From contig JBOGXF010000178.1 of NCBI GenBank assembly GCA_050694275.1, forward strand, positions 1 to 34,654: 34,654 nucleotides of DNA, in the 5' to 3' direction. The notes beneath the pieces were generated by a model. The model saw only the letters and a program-made list of their open reading frames with translations, was not told where the DNA came from and did no database searches. The DNA is from JBOGXF01 sp050694275 (GTDB lineage Bacteria > Actinomycetota > CADDZG01 > WHSQ01). Of the stretch, positions 1 through 7,333 are shown one piece after another (the stretch's first letter is position 1; each line of letters begins with the position of its first letter). Made by a program: the position numbers and the translations under genes.

Positions 1-230
1 CGCTGTGCGTTGCCGAGCATGAAGCCGAAGATCCCGTGTCTCCCCGGATTGACACCGGTGAAGATCGACGTCCACCCCGGCGGGGTGTAGGGGGGGATGG
101 TGGAGGTCAGGATCCCGGACGCGCCGCCTTCGAGCAACCGTTGCAGGCGAGGCATGTGGCCCGCCTCGAACGCCGGACCGAGCACCGAGAAAGTCATGCC
201 GTCGAGCCCGAGCAGCAGCACCTTGCTCAC
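1..230 (-). CDS. Type I phosphodiesterase / nucleotide pyrophosphatase-like protein (N-terminal part)
   Basis: Only the first 76 codons are in the window; the gene runs off the left edge. It starts with GTG at 230, which overlaps the TGA of the upstream glycosyltransferase (GTGA), so translation is probably coupled. The visible part has the N-terminal signature of the alkaline phosphatase superfamily: LLLGLDGM with the metal-binding Asp10, then PPYTPPGWTSIFTG with the expected nucleophile Thr49, then NPGRHGIFGF. It matches the N-terminus of the complete gene at 5686 almost motif for motif, so the two are paralogues. No signal peptide is seen, which suggests a cytoplasmic enzyme or one needing another anchor. 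As last visible gene of a surface-glycan operon it may act on a nucleotide sugar or glycan phosphodiester; the substrate is not determinable. Confidence 0.85.
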   Translation of the reverse strand, partial: MSKVLLLGLDGMTFSVLGPAFEAGHMPRLQRLLEGGASGILTSTIPPYTPPGWTSIFTGVNPGRHGIFGFMLGNAQ

Positions 231-1204
231 GAGGTCACGACCTTGCCGCTCGACCCGATCCCTTCGACCGAGGGGTCGATCAGCCCTTTCCCGCGCGCCT
301 GCTCCCACGCGCCGTAGACAAGTCCCGAGATGTAGCCGTGGTCCCTCTGCTGTATGGCCTTACCGAGGTTGAGGGTAAACAGCCCGACCAACGCCCACCA
401 CAGCGCGGCCTTGAAGCGCAACGACTGCGGCATGTGCTTTCGGTGAAGGTAGAACTGGTTGGCGACGTTCATGCGCTGGAGATGGAACGGCGGCATCCTT
501 TGGGTCACGACCTTCAAGTGGTTGATGACGGCGTGGGGAGTCTGGACCAGCACGTAGCGCTGCGCGACGCGATACGAGAAGTCGATGTCCTCCTTGTAGG
601 CATAGCCCGACAGGGCCTCATCGAAGCGTTCACGATCGAACACCTCGCGCCGGTAGGACATGAACCACCCGTTGAAGTAGTCGAGCTTCTTCACGCCGGC
701 GGACTCCGACACTCCCTCGACGAAGAAGCTCTTCAGCATCCGCCCGCTGTTCTCGGGCCAGAATCCGCCCATGCCGAACAACCGCCGCCACGCGCGCGTC
801 AAACGGCCGGGCCGGGCCGGCCTGAGCGGCTGCCCCCGTACGCCCCCCAGCTCCGGACCCCAGCGCTCGTACTCTCGGAGCACCTGCTCGTGACAATCGG
901 GCGCGAGCCACACGTCGTCGTCGATGAGGAACACGGGATCGCCGCGCGTGCGGTCGATCCCGATGTTGCGTTGGATCGCGAGGCCGCGCGGCGCGGGGTG
1001 GTGATAGTCGATCGGAAGCTCCGCGTCGGCGCACAGCCTCTCGATCTGTGAACGCGCCGGCGTGTCGACGCTCGAATCAACGATGCACAGCTCGGCGGGC
1101 AGGACGGTCTGCGCTAAGAGGCTCTTCACCGTGTCGAGCAGTTCGTTGGGCCGGTGTCGAGTGGCGATGATGAACGACGAATCTGCTCGAGCCCCGTCGG
1201 TCAT
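227..1204 (-). CDS. Family 2 glycosyltransferase
   Basis: A 325-residue GT-A fold glycosyltransferase. The N-terminal half has the GT2 pattern: SFIIATRHRP near residue 10, LCIVDSS near 39, GLAIQRNIGI near 74 and the metal/nucleotide-binding acidic cluster LIDDDVWL at about 93-100. A later FNGWFMSYRR and an acidic YAYKEDIDFSYR stretch fit the acceptor side and the ED motif of this family. A short hydrophobic stretch near the C-terminus (ALWWALVGLFTLNLG) may associate it with the membrane. The start is ATG at 1204 because it overlaps the TGA of the upstream O-antigen ligase-like gene (ATGA). The same frame stays open far upstream inside that gene, but that extension is a shadow. The sugar donor is unknown. 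Confidence 0.9.
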   Translation of the reverse strand: MTDGARADSSFIIATRHRPNELLDTVKSLLAQTVLPAELCIVDSSVDTPARSQIERLCADAELPIDYHHPAPRGLAIQRNIGIDRTRGDPVFLIDDDVWLAPDCHEQVLREYERWGPELGGVRGQPLRPARPGRLTRAWRRLFGMGGFWPENSGRMLKSFFVEGVSESAGVKKLDYFNGWFMSYRREVFDRERFDEALSGYAYKEDIDFSYRVAQRYVLVQTPHAVINHLKVVTQRMPPFHLQRMNVANQFYLHRKHMPQSLRFKAALWWALVGLFTLNLGKAIQQRDHGYISGLVYGAWEQARGKGLIDPSVEGIGSSGKVVTS

Positions 1205-2955
1205 GCGCCCGTCCGCCACGGCAGGATCGACCGAGACAGTCGGCCGACCCCGACCAGGCCCAAGCCGATCACGAGGGTGATGCCGAGAGAGTAGGCGGGT
1301 TCCACATAGAGGCTGAGGATCACCGCGTGCGCGGAGATAAGCACCACCGAGGCGGTCGTAAGGGTCGCGAAGATCCGAGCATCGCCCGACCACTCTCGCG
1401 CGGCCGCACGGCCGTGAAGCGCCGAGAGCAAATAGAGAAGCGCGATACCGAGCGCGCCGACGATCCCTGCTCGGAACAGATAGTTGAGATACGTCGAGTG
1501 GGTACCGGCGCGCGGGACGTATCTCCCCAGCTCGCCGGCGGCCCTCGTGCTGCCGCTCTCGGTGCGCGGCTGCTCCGTGCCGTACCCCGTGAACAGGTAG
1601 ACGGGGCTGTTCCCCACCGCCTCGATCGTCTCGCTGTAGAGCTCCTCTCGCGTCACCACGCTCCCCTCCGCCCCTGCCCGCGCGCGCAGGGGATCGTCGC
1701 CGTAGAGGCCGATGAACGTCACCGTGAGCAAGACGGCCGCCACGACGTAGACGAGCACCATCTGGAGCTTCCGGCGGCCCGAAACGAGTCCGTCGATCAC
1801 GAGATAGGCGATCCCGATGAGGATCGCGACCCATGCGCCGCGCGCGATCGCAAATCCGGCGCCGGCGAGGCACGCCGCAGCCCCTATCCGCCCGAGCCAC
1901 CGCGTGCGCCCTTTTTGCGTCCACGCGAGGAAAAGAGCAAGGGGGAAGAATGCGGCGCACAGTCCCGAGAACGTCAAAGCGTTGCGCGCGAACGATCGCC
2001 AGCGAGGCACGAGGTTCGCCGGGGCGAGTCCGACGCTGTCGTACATGAGGTCCATGTCCAGCTCCTCGGCGAGCTCGGCTGCGTATGGGCGGGCGGAACC
2101 GTCGAACCGCACCACGATGTGAGGACGGAATGCGCGGAACTTCGGCAAGAAGACGGAGGCCGCGGGCAGTCCCGGATGGTCGGCGCGAAGTCCCCGAAGC
2201 GCGCGACGTGTCTCTCCCACGCCCCCGTTCCTTGCGCGCGCCCACTTGATCATCCCGATCTCGTTGCGAAACGCGTCCAGGCCGTAGGCCTCCTCGACCC
2301 GATCCCCGACCGTGTCGTCCTGCAGGGATTCGACGGGGACGCCAACATGCTGCAGCAACACCGACGCGGCGAGGATCACGACGTAAAGGACCATCCCCGA
2401 GACGATCTTGGTCCACTGCTCGGCCGAGTGCAGCCAGTCGACGACCGCGAGCACGGTCGCGCTGATGAGGAACTGAAGGCCGAACAACAGCATGAAGTGC
2501 TTCAGCTCACCGCCTCCGGCGACCACGACCGGGATGATGCCCAGCGTGGTCCAGGCGAGCAGCACGATGGGAATCCACACCCATCGACCCCCGCTGGGGA
2601 GCCGCCGCTCGCGCCACAGGCTTGCGAGCCAGCGCAAAACCACCGTCGTCCAGCCGGCAAGGATCACGAGGGGGAAGAGATCCACGAGCCACCCGAAGAG
2701 TCCCATGAACAGTGGCGAGACGAGCGCATACGCCGGGGGGAGTACGAGACCGATCGCTGCGGCCGCGGCCATGAAGAGCCATGCCGCCAGGAACCCCTTG
2801 CCCAGGGCCCATGCCCCCACTCCGAGAGCCAGGCTTGCGGCGAACGCCACCCACAGCCAGCGCGTGGCGCGTCCGGTCGTGCTCTCCCCCCGGGCATCGG
2901 TGCCATGACGCCCGAAGCGAGACAGGCGCGTCAACAGACTCGGTTCGGCGGTCAT
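1201..2955 (-). CDS. O-antigen ligase/polymerase-like polytopic membrane protein
   Basis: A 584-residue protein with about ten or more hydrophobic segments, such as the stretches at residues 33-60, 63-90, 120-145 and the C-terminal 480-570. One large hydrophilic, presumably extracytoplasmic loop lies around residues 225-310. Toward the C-terminus a glycine-rich FTGYGTEQP segment is followed by a second periplasmic-type loop ending in THSTYLNYLFRAGIVG, which resembles the Wzy_C / WaaL signature (His before a 'yL..l...GivG' helix). Proteins of this type polymerise or ligate lipid-linked glycans on the outer face of the membrane. It sits between a CDP-alcohol phosphatidyltransferase and a GT2 gene with ATGA overlaps on both sides. 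Whether it is a polymerase or a ligase cannot be told from sequence. Confidence 0.82.
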   Translation of the reverse strand: MTAEPSLLTRLSRFGRHGTDARGESTTGRATRWLWVAFAASLALGVGAWALGKGFLAAWLFMAAAAAIGLVLPPAYALVSPLFMGLFGWLVDLFPLVILAGWTTVVLRWLASLWRERRLPSGGRWVWIPIVLLAWTTLGIIPVVVAGGGELKHFMLLFGLQFLISATVLAVVDWLHSAEQWTKIVSGMVLYVVILAASVLLQHVGVPVESLQDDTVGDRVEEAYGLDAFRNEIGMIKWARARNGGVGETRRALRGLRADHPGLPAASVFLPKFRAFRPHIVVRFDGSARPYAAELAEELDMDLMYDSVGLAPANLVPRWRSFARNALTFSGLCAAFFPLALFLAWTQKGRTRWLGRIGAAACLAGAGFAIARGAWVAILIGIAYLVIDGLVSGRRKLQMVLVYVVAAVLLTVTFIGLYGDDPLRARAGAEGSVVTREELYSETIEAVGNSPVYLFTGYGTEQPRTESGSTRAAGELGRYVPRAGTHSTYLNYLFRAGIVGALGIALLYLLSALHGRAAAREWSGDARIFATLTTASVVLISAHAVILSLYVEPAYSLGITLVIGLGLVGVGRLSRSILPWRTGA

Positions 2956-3650
2956 CTCGTTCGCCTGTATACGCTAACGAGAATCCCGACCAGGACCATG
3001 GCGGTCCCGACAGCGAGGGCCTGGACGACCAGCCCGGTCACCGGGCCGATGATGAACGCGACCGCCTGGACGTCGGGCATCCCGGGGATCGGAAGCAACC
3101 GTCGCCGGGCGAGAGCAGACGCCCATCGTCCCGCAAGCCCAGGGCGCTCGTCGCCCGGCCCGAACGCCCGCGTCGTCTTCTCGATCGGCTTCTCTACGCC
3201 CGAGAGCTCGAGGAAGAAGTACGCCGCGATCGCGTAGACCACCCCCCACCAGAAGGCCGTGTTCCCCACATCCTCGGCCCGCCACAGCCACACGATGAGG
3301 CCGAGAGACGCGCTCGCACGTCGCGCGCCGTCCGAGATCCGATCCAACGCCGCCCCGCGCGGGCTGGTGATCTCGAGAGCCCGGGCGAGCTTGCCGTCGA
3401 TACAGTCGACGACGAACGTGACGTAGAAGAGCACGCCTCCTGCCACCAGCGCGGTACGCGTCCCCAACGCGAACACGGGCCCGACCGCGAGGCCCATGAT
3501 CAAGGCGACCACGCTTATCTGATCCGGTGTGAACCATTTGCGGCGCGCCAGCAGACGAACTAGCGGAAGAGCTATTGGATCGGTAAAGAAAACCGTCCAC
3601 CAGTAGTCGCGCTTCTTCGCACCCGGCGGGACACTGGTCACCTCGTTCAT
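2952..3650 (-). CDS. CDP-alcohol phosphatidyltransferase family protein
   Basis: A 232-residue integral membrane enzyme. It carries the full CDP-alcohol phosphotransferase motif D-x2-D-G-x2-A-R-x8-G-x3-D-x3-D: Asp82, Asp85, Gly86, Ala89-Arg90, Gly99, Asp103 and Asp107. The enzymes transfer a phosphoalcohol from a CDP-linked donor to a hydroxyl acceptor. Several hydrophobic segments surround the motif (about residues 45-80, 112-150 and 190-228). The start is ATG at 3650, overlapping the TGA of the upstream TagA-like gene (ATGA); an open extension further upstream is only a shadow of that gene. In a glycan operon, rather than beside phospholipid genes, it may put a phosphoalcohol on a glycan or make an unusual lipid anchor. 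That is inference. Confidence 0.92.
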   Translation of the reverse strand: MNEVTSVPPGAKKRDYWWTVFFTDPIALPLVRLLARRKWFTPDQISVVALIMGLAVGPVFALGTRTALVAGGVLFYVTFVVDCIDGKLARALEITSPRGAALDRISDGARRASASLGLIVWLWRAEDVGNTAFWWGVVYAIAAYFFLELSGVEKPIEKTTRAFGPGDERPGLAGRWASALARRRLLPIPGMPDVQAVAFIIGPVTGLVVQALAVGTAMVLVGILVSVYRRTR

Positions 3651-4408
3651 GGAGATGCTTTCCGCGCCCACCGCTGCCTCAGGACGCGTCGGATGAACAG
3701 AGGGTTCCCGATCAGATAGCGACGCCACATCCGCCTCGGCTCCATCACGAGGCGATGCAGCCATTCCAGCCCGACGCGATTCATCCACGCGGGGGCGCGC
3801 GAGATCGTCCCGGCCTGGAAGTCGAAGAACGCTCCCGCGGTGCTGGCGAGCCGCACCCCGGCGTCGTGGAGATGGCGGTCGAGCCATTGCTCCTGCAAGG
3901 GCATGCCCATGCCGACCATCAGCAGGCCGGCACCGCTCGCCCGGATCTGCGCGACGACCTCTTGCTCCTCTTCCCGAGGAATGAAACCGTGATGAATCCC
4001 GGCGACAGTCAGTTTCGGGTACTTCTGCCCGAGGCGTTCGACCGCGCGCTCGACTACTCCGGGGGCCGCGCCCAGAAAGAACACCGGCCATCCCCTCTCT
4101 TCGGCGGTCGCCAGGAGGAGCGGACTGGTGAAGTTGCCGTTGAGATCGGCCGGAAACGACTGCCCCAGCAGACGGGCCCCGAGCATCACGCCTTTACCGT
4201 CGTTGAGGACGAGGTCCGCGCGGTTCAAGACCTCACGGTGGGTGAGATCCGCGCACGCGAGATTGAGGGCATGGACGTTCTCGATCGCGATCCACGCGGG
4301 CTCGTCACGCTCGTAGAGTCGCTCGACTTCGGCGACCGTCTCTTCGGGAGTCAAGCGAGCGAAGGACACTCCGAGGATGTCGACGGTTCGGCCGCGCCGG
4401 GACGACAC
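3647..4408 (-). CDS. WecG/TagA/CpsF family glycosyltransferase
   Basis: A 253-residue GT26 family enzyme. Conserved features in order: VDILGV near residue 9; IENVHALN at 42-49; VLNDGKGV with the catalytic-region Asp70; FFLGAAPG at 110-117; VGMGMPLQEQW at 165-175; GAFFDFQAG at 192-200; then RAPAW and the C-terminal LEWLHRL..EPRR..RRY block. TagA and WecG add the second sugar (ManNAc or ManNAcA) to an undecaprenyl-PP-linked primer sugar at the cytoplasmic membrane face. GTG at 4408 is chosen because upstream in-frame sequence lies within the epimerase gene and the family normally begins just before VDILGV. The gap to the epimerase stop is 23 bases; the downstream gene overlaps by 4. Confidence 0.92.
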   Translation of the reverse strand: MSSRRGRTVDILGVSFARLTPEETVAEVERLYERDEPAWIAIENVHALNLACADLTHREVLNRADLVLNDGKGVMLGARLLGQSFPADLNGNFTSPLLLATAEERGWPVFFLGAAPGVVERAVERLGQKYPKLTVAGIHHGFIPREEEQEVVAQIRASGAGLLMVGMGMPLQEQWLDRHLHDAGVRLASTAGAFFDFQAGTISRAPAWMNRVGLEWLHRLVMEPRRMWRRYLIGNPLFIRRVLRQRWARKASP

Positions 4409-4431
4409 CCTGGTACCGGAAGATCCCACCG

Positions 4432-5571
4432 CTACCGGTCGGTTACGAGCCCGCGCTCGCGCAACTCGTCGAACGCGGCGTCCAAGCGCTCGGCGTGACC
4501 GGTCTGGCTGGCGACCCACTCGACAAGGTCGGCGACCCCGTCCTCGAGCTCGAGGGTGGCCTCCCAGTCGAGGATCTCCTTGGCCGCACCGACATCGGGA
4601 AAGCAGTGCCTGATGTCGCCGTGACGATAGTTGTTGAGGATCTCTGCGTCGGGACCCCCCAGGGCCTTCTGGATGACCGCCGCCACCTGGCTGATCGTGA
4701 CCGGCTTTCCGGTCCCGATGTTGAGGGCGACATCCGCGACGCCCTCCTTGAACAACGCCTTCATGCACGCGCTCACGACGTCGCGCACATGGATGAAATC
4801 ACGAGTCTGCTCGCCGTCCTCGAAGATGAGCGGCGGCGCGCCTCCCATCAGACGGGAGGCGAAGATCGCGGCAACGCCCGTGTAGGGGTTGCCGAGCGCC
4901 TGCCGGGGACCGTAGGCGGAAAAGAACCTCAGCGCCACGGTCGGTACGTCGTAGGCACGTCCTACCGACAGACACATCTCTTCCTGGTCTCGCTTGCTGA
5001 TCGAGTAGACAAAGCTCGGCTGTAGCTGCTTGGACTCGGGGGTCGGGATCGGCCGCATCTCCTTGCCGCACTGAGGACAGAACATCTCCCATCGCTCCGA
5101 CTCGAGGTCTTCGGTCTGCCTGCGATTCGTACCCTCGAAACCGCAATGGTCGCAGTGGTACAGGCCTTCTCCATATAAGGCCATCGAGGACGCAACCAGA
5201 AGTCTCTCGATCGGATACTTCCGCGTGGAGATCGCCTGAAGGAGCTGGGCGGTGCCCATGACGTTCGTCCTGACGTAGTACTCGATCTCGTACATCGACT
5301 GCGCGAGCCCGACCGCGGCTGCGAAGTGCACGACATGGCTCACTCCGTCGAGTGCCCGCTCCCACACCTCCGGCTCGGCGACGTCGCCCTTGATGAACTC
5401 GACGCCTTGGAGATAGTCGGGAAGCTTCGCGTTCTCCCCGTGGGCCTGAGGATCGAGGTTGTCGACGATTCTGACGTCATGGCCGGCGTCAACCAGGCCC
5501 TCGACGAGATGGGAGCCGATGAAACCTGCGCCCCCTGTAACCAGCACCTTCGCGTTGCTCTTCGCAGTCAT
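4432..5571 (-). CDS. NAD-dependent sugar epimerase with zinc-ribbon insertion (dTDP-L-rhamnose 4-epimerase-like)
   Basis: A 379-residue extended short-chain dehydrogenase. The Rossmann motif VTGGAGFIGSH is at 11-21, the substrate region ASSMALYGEG at 128-136 and the catalytic YSISK pair Tyr189/Lys193. Between the Ser and Tyr parts of the active site lies an insert with two CxxC pairs, Cys140/Cys143 (CDHC) and Cys165/Cys168 (CPQC), predicted to bind zinc. From family knowledge this layout, followed by PIPTPE and a Y-x3-K-RDQEE segment, is typical of the WbiB-type dTDP-L-rhamnose 4-epimerase group (dTDP-6-deoxy-L-talose). A strong AGGAG ribosome binding site precedes ATG 5571. It is first gene of the operon and would supply an activated sugar. 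The exact sugar is inference. Confidence 0.88.
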   Translation of the reverse strand: MTAKSNAKVLVTGGAGFIGSHLVEGLVDAGHDVRIVDNLDPQAHGENAKLPDYLQGVEFIKGDVAEPEVWERALDGVSHVVHFAAAVGLAQSMYEIEYYVRTNVMGTAQLLQAISTRKYPIERLLVASSMALYGEGLYHCDHCGFEGTNRRQTEDLESERWEMFCPQCGKEMRPIPTPESKQLQPSFVYSISKRDQEEMCLSVGRAYDVPTVALRFFSAYGPRQALGNPYTGVAAIFASRLMGGAPPLIFEDGEQTRDFIHVRDVVSACMKALFKEGVADVALNIGTGKPVTISQVAAVIQKALGGPDAEILNNYRHGDIRHCFPDVGAAKEILDWEATLELEDGVADLVEWVASQTGHAERLDAAFDELRERGLVTDR

Positions 5572-5607
5572 GCCTCTCCTTAGGATGCGGGGTCATGTCG
5601 TGGCGTC

Positions 5608-5623
5608 GCGAACGATCGTTCGC
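5608..5623. promoter_or_regulatory. Perfect 16-base palindrome in a divergent promoter region
   Basis: GCGAACGATCGTTCGC is a perfect palindrome. It lies 36 bases upstream of the epimerase start (5571, minus) and 62 bases upstream of the phosphodiesterase start (5686, plus). It is flanked by an outer GGCGTC (5602-5607) and GACGCC (5631-5636) pair. The position and symmetry suggest an operator for a dimeric regulator of the glycan operon; no regulator gene is in the window to pair it with. It could also be a chance palindrome. Confidence 0.4.
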
Positions 5624-5673
5624 CGCCGGAGACGCCGTAGCTTACCTCACGACCTGAAGACGACCCCACCCTC

Positions 5674-5679
5674 TAGGAT
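5674..5679 (+). promoter_or_regulatory. Putative -10 hexamer (TAGGAT) for a leaderless transcript
   Basis: TAGGAT fits the actinobacterial TANNNT -10 consensus and ends 6 bases before ATG 5686. That spacing would put the transcription start on or next to the A of the start codon. No Shine-Dalgarno sequence precedes the gene. Similar hexamers occur before several other starts in the window. Confidence 0.45.
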
Positions 5680-5685
5680 GACCCG

Positions 5686-7293
5686 ATGCCCCAACGAGCG
5701 GTCGTCATCGGACTCGATGGTGCCGCGTGGCATCTCATCGATCCCCTGCTCGAAGCGGGGGCCATGCCGAACCTGGGGGCGCTGCGCGTCAGAGGCTCCT
5801 CGGGCATCCTTCGCTCGACCGTTCCGCCGGTGACCCCTCCGGCATGGACCTCGGCGTTCACCGGCGTCAACCCCGGCCGCCACGGCATCTTCGGGTTCCA
5901 CCGCGGCAACGCCCAATCCGAGAAGCAGGAACTGATGCACTCCGGTCGCGTCCAGGCCCCGACGGTGTGGGAGGTGGCCAACGCTCAGGACGTCCGCGTC
6001 GGCGTCTTCAATGTTCCGCTGACCTTCCCCCCGCAGAAGCTCGATGGCTGGATGGTCTCGGGAATGATGACGCCCGGACTCGGACAGCATCTGACCGGAT
6101 TCGTCTTCCCCGCCGAGCTCGAGCAAAGACTTCTGGCGTGGATCCCGGACTACGTCGTCGAGATGAGCTCCAACTGGGAGCAGGACTGGCGCGACGCGTC
6201 GTTGTGCAAGAGAGCGCTCGAGTCGCTCGAGCAGCGTCACACCGCGCTCGAGAGGTTGCTCGAAGAAGATCCGTGCGATCTGGTCTTCTCTGTGCTCGAG
6301 GCGCCCGATCGTCTGCAGCACATGTACTACCGCTACTTGGATCCGAAGGACGAGCTGTACGACTCACCGGACGCGAGGGTCCTGCGCCCGGACCTAACCC
6401 GCTGCTTCGAGCTCATGGACCGCATCGTCGGGTTGCTCGCGGACTACGCGGGCGATGGTGGCGTGATCGTGTGCTCGGACCACGGCTTCACCGCGTGGGA
6501 GATGAGCGTCCACACGAACGCACTTCTCGCCCAGTGGGGATTGCTCGAGCTCAAGCCCGCGGCACGAGCGATGCAAAGCCGCATCGCCCGCGGAATCATC
6601 CCACTTGCCCGCAGGGTCCTCCCCACCAAGCTCCGACGGCAGGCAAAGCGTCAGACGTTTGCGGCTATCGACTGGTCGCAAACGAGAGCCTTCGCGTCGC
6701 CGGATTACCTACAGGGGATCTTCTTGAACCTGAAGGGGAGAGAACGGCTCGGCATCGTCCCCGAGTCCGAGCTCGACGCGCTGAAGACCGAGATCGCCGA
6801 GCGTTTCGGGGCGCTCCGCGGCCCGGATGGGGACGTCGTCACCGATCGCGTCTGGCGATCCGAGGAGATCTTCCACGGGGACGCGGCCGAGAGCGCCCCG
6901 GACCTGGTGCTGGCGATGAAGGACCATCGTTTCGAGCCCGACGACGAGCTGTTTCACAAGAACCCGTTCACCGATCAGACTGCCCTGCCGCGCGGGGTCC
7001 ATCATCCCGACGGACTGGTCGTGGTCGCGGGACCAGGTGTGCGTGCCGGTCATCCCATCGAGGGATCGATCATGGACATCGCGCCGACGCTTTTGTATCA
7101 AGCGGGCCTCAAGGTACCCGAGGGCCTCGACGGCGAGGTGCTTACCGAGGCCTTCGAACCGGATCACCTCGAGAGGAATCCGATCGAAACCACCGAGCCG
7201 CCCGCGCCGAAAACGCGCGACGAGGCATCGCCCTACTCGGAAGAAGAGGAAGCGTTGATCGAGGAGTCGCTCCGAGGGCTCGGATACCTGTAG
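5686..7293 (+). CDS. Alkaline phosphatase superfamily phosphodiesterase (canonical order)
   Basis: A 535-residue enzyme of the type I phosphodiesterase / nucleotide pyrophosphatase group. The metal ligands occur in the usual order: Asp11 (GLDG), nucleophile Thr50 (VTPPAW), Asp208 and His212 (APDRLQH), Asp265-His266 (SDHGF), and a C-terminal His at 439 or 440 followed by VVVAGPGV and MDIAPTL. It hydrolyses phosphate mono- or diesters; the substrate is not evident. There is no signal peptide, so it is probably cytoplasmic. The C-terminus ends in a SEEEEALIEESLRGLGYL tail, also present in similar form on the sulfatase-like protein at 14521. It is a useful in-window reference for the permuted proteins: its residues about 404-490 correspond to residues about 79-163 of the product at 8668. 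ATG 5686 is preceded by a leaderless-type -10. Confidence 0.9.
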   Translation: MPQRAVVIGLDGAAWHLIDPLLEAGAMPNLGALRVRGSSGILRSTVPPVTPPAWTSAFTGVNPGRHGIFGFHRGNAQSEKQELMHSGRVQAPTVWEVANAQDVRVGVFNVPLTFPPQKLDGWMVSGMMTPGLGQHLTGFVFPAELEQRLLAWIPDYVVEMSSNWEQDWRDASLCKRALESLEQRHTALERLLEEDPCDLVFSVLEAPDRLQHMYYRYLDPKDELYDSPDARVLRPDLTRCFELMDRIVGLLADYAGDGGVIVCSDHGFTAWEMSVHTNALLAQWGLLELKPAARAMQSRIARGIIPLARRVLPTKLRRQAKRQTFAAIDWSQTRAFASPDYLQGIFLNLKGRERLGIVPESELDALKTEIAERFGALRGPDGDVVTDRVWRSEEIFHGDAAESAPDLVLAMKDHRFEPDDELFHKNPFTDQTALPRGVHHPDGLVVVAGPGVRAGHPIEGSIMDIAPTLLYQAGLKVPEGLDGEVLTEAFEPDHLERNPIETTEPPAPKTRDEASPYSEEEEALIEESLRGLGYL

Positions 7294-7333
7294 GGATCGC
7301 GGTGCCGTTGACGGCGCGTTAGGGTGCTCAAAC

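Noticed and set aside
1327..3237. Long plus-strand open frame (636 codons) opposite the O-antigen ligase-like gene
   Set aside because: Arg/Gly/Pro/Glu-rich low-complexity product with no family match, lying antisense to a clear membrane protein. Such frames are common in GC-rich codon patterns.
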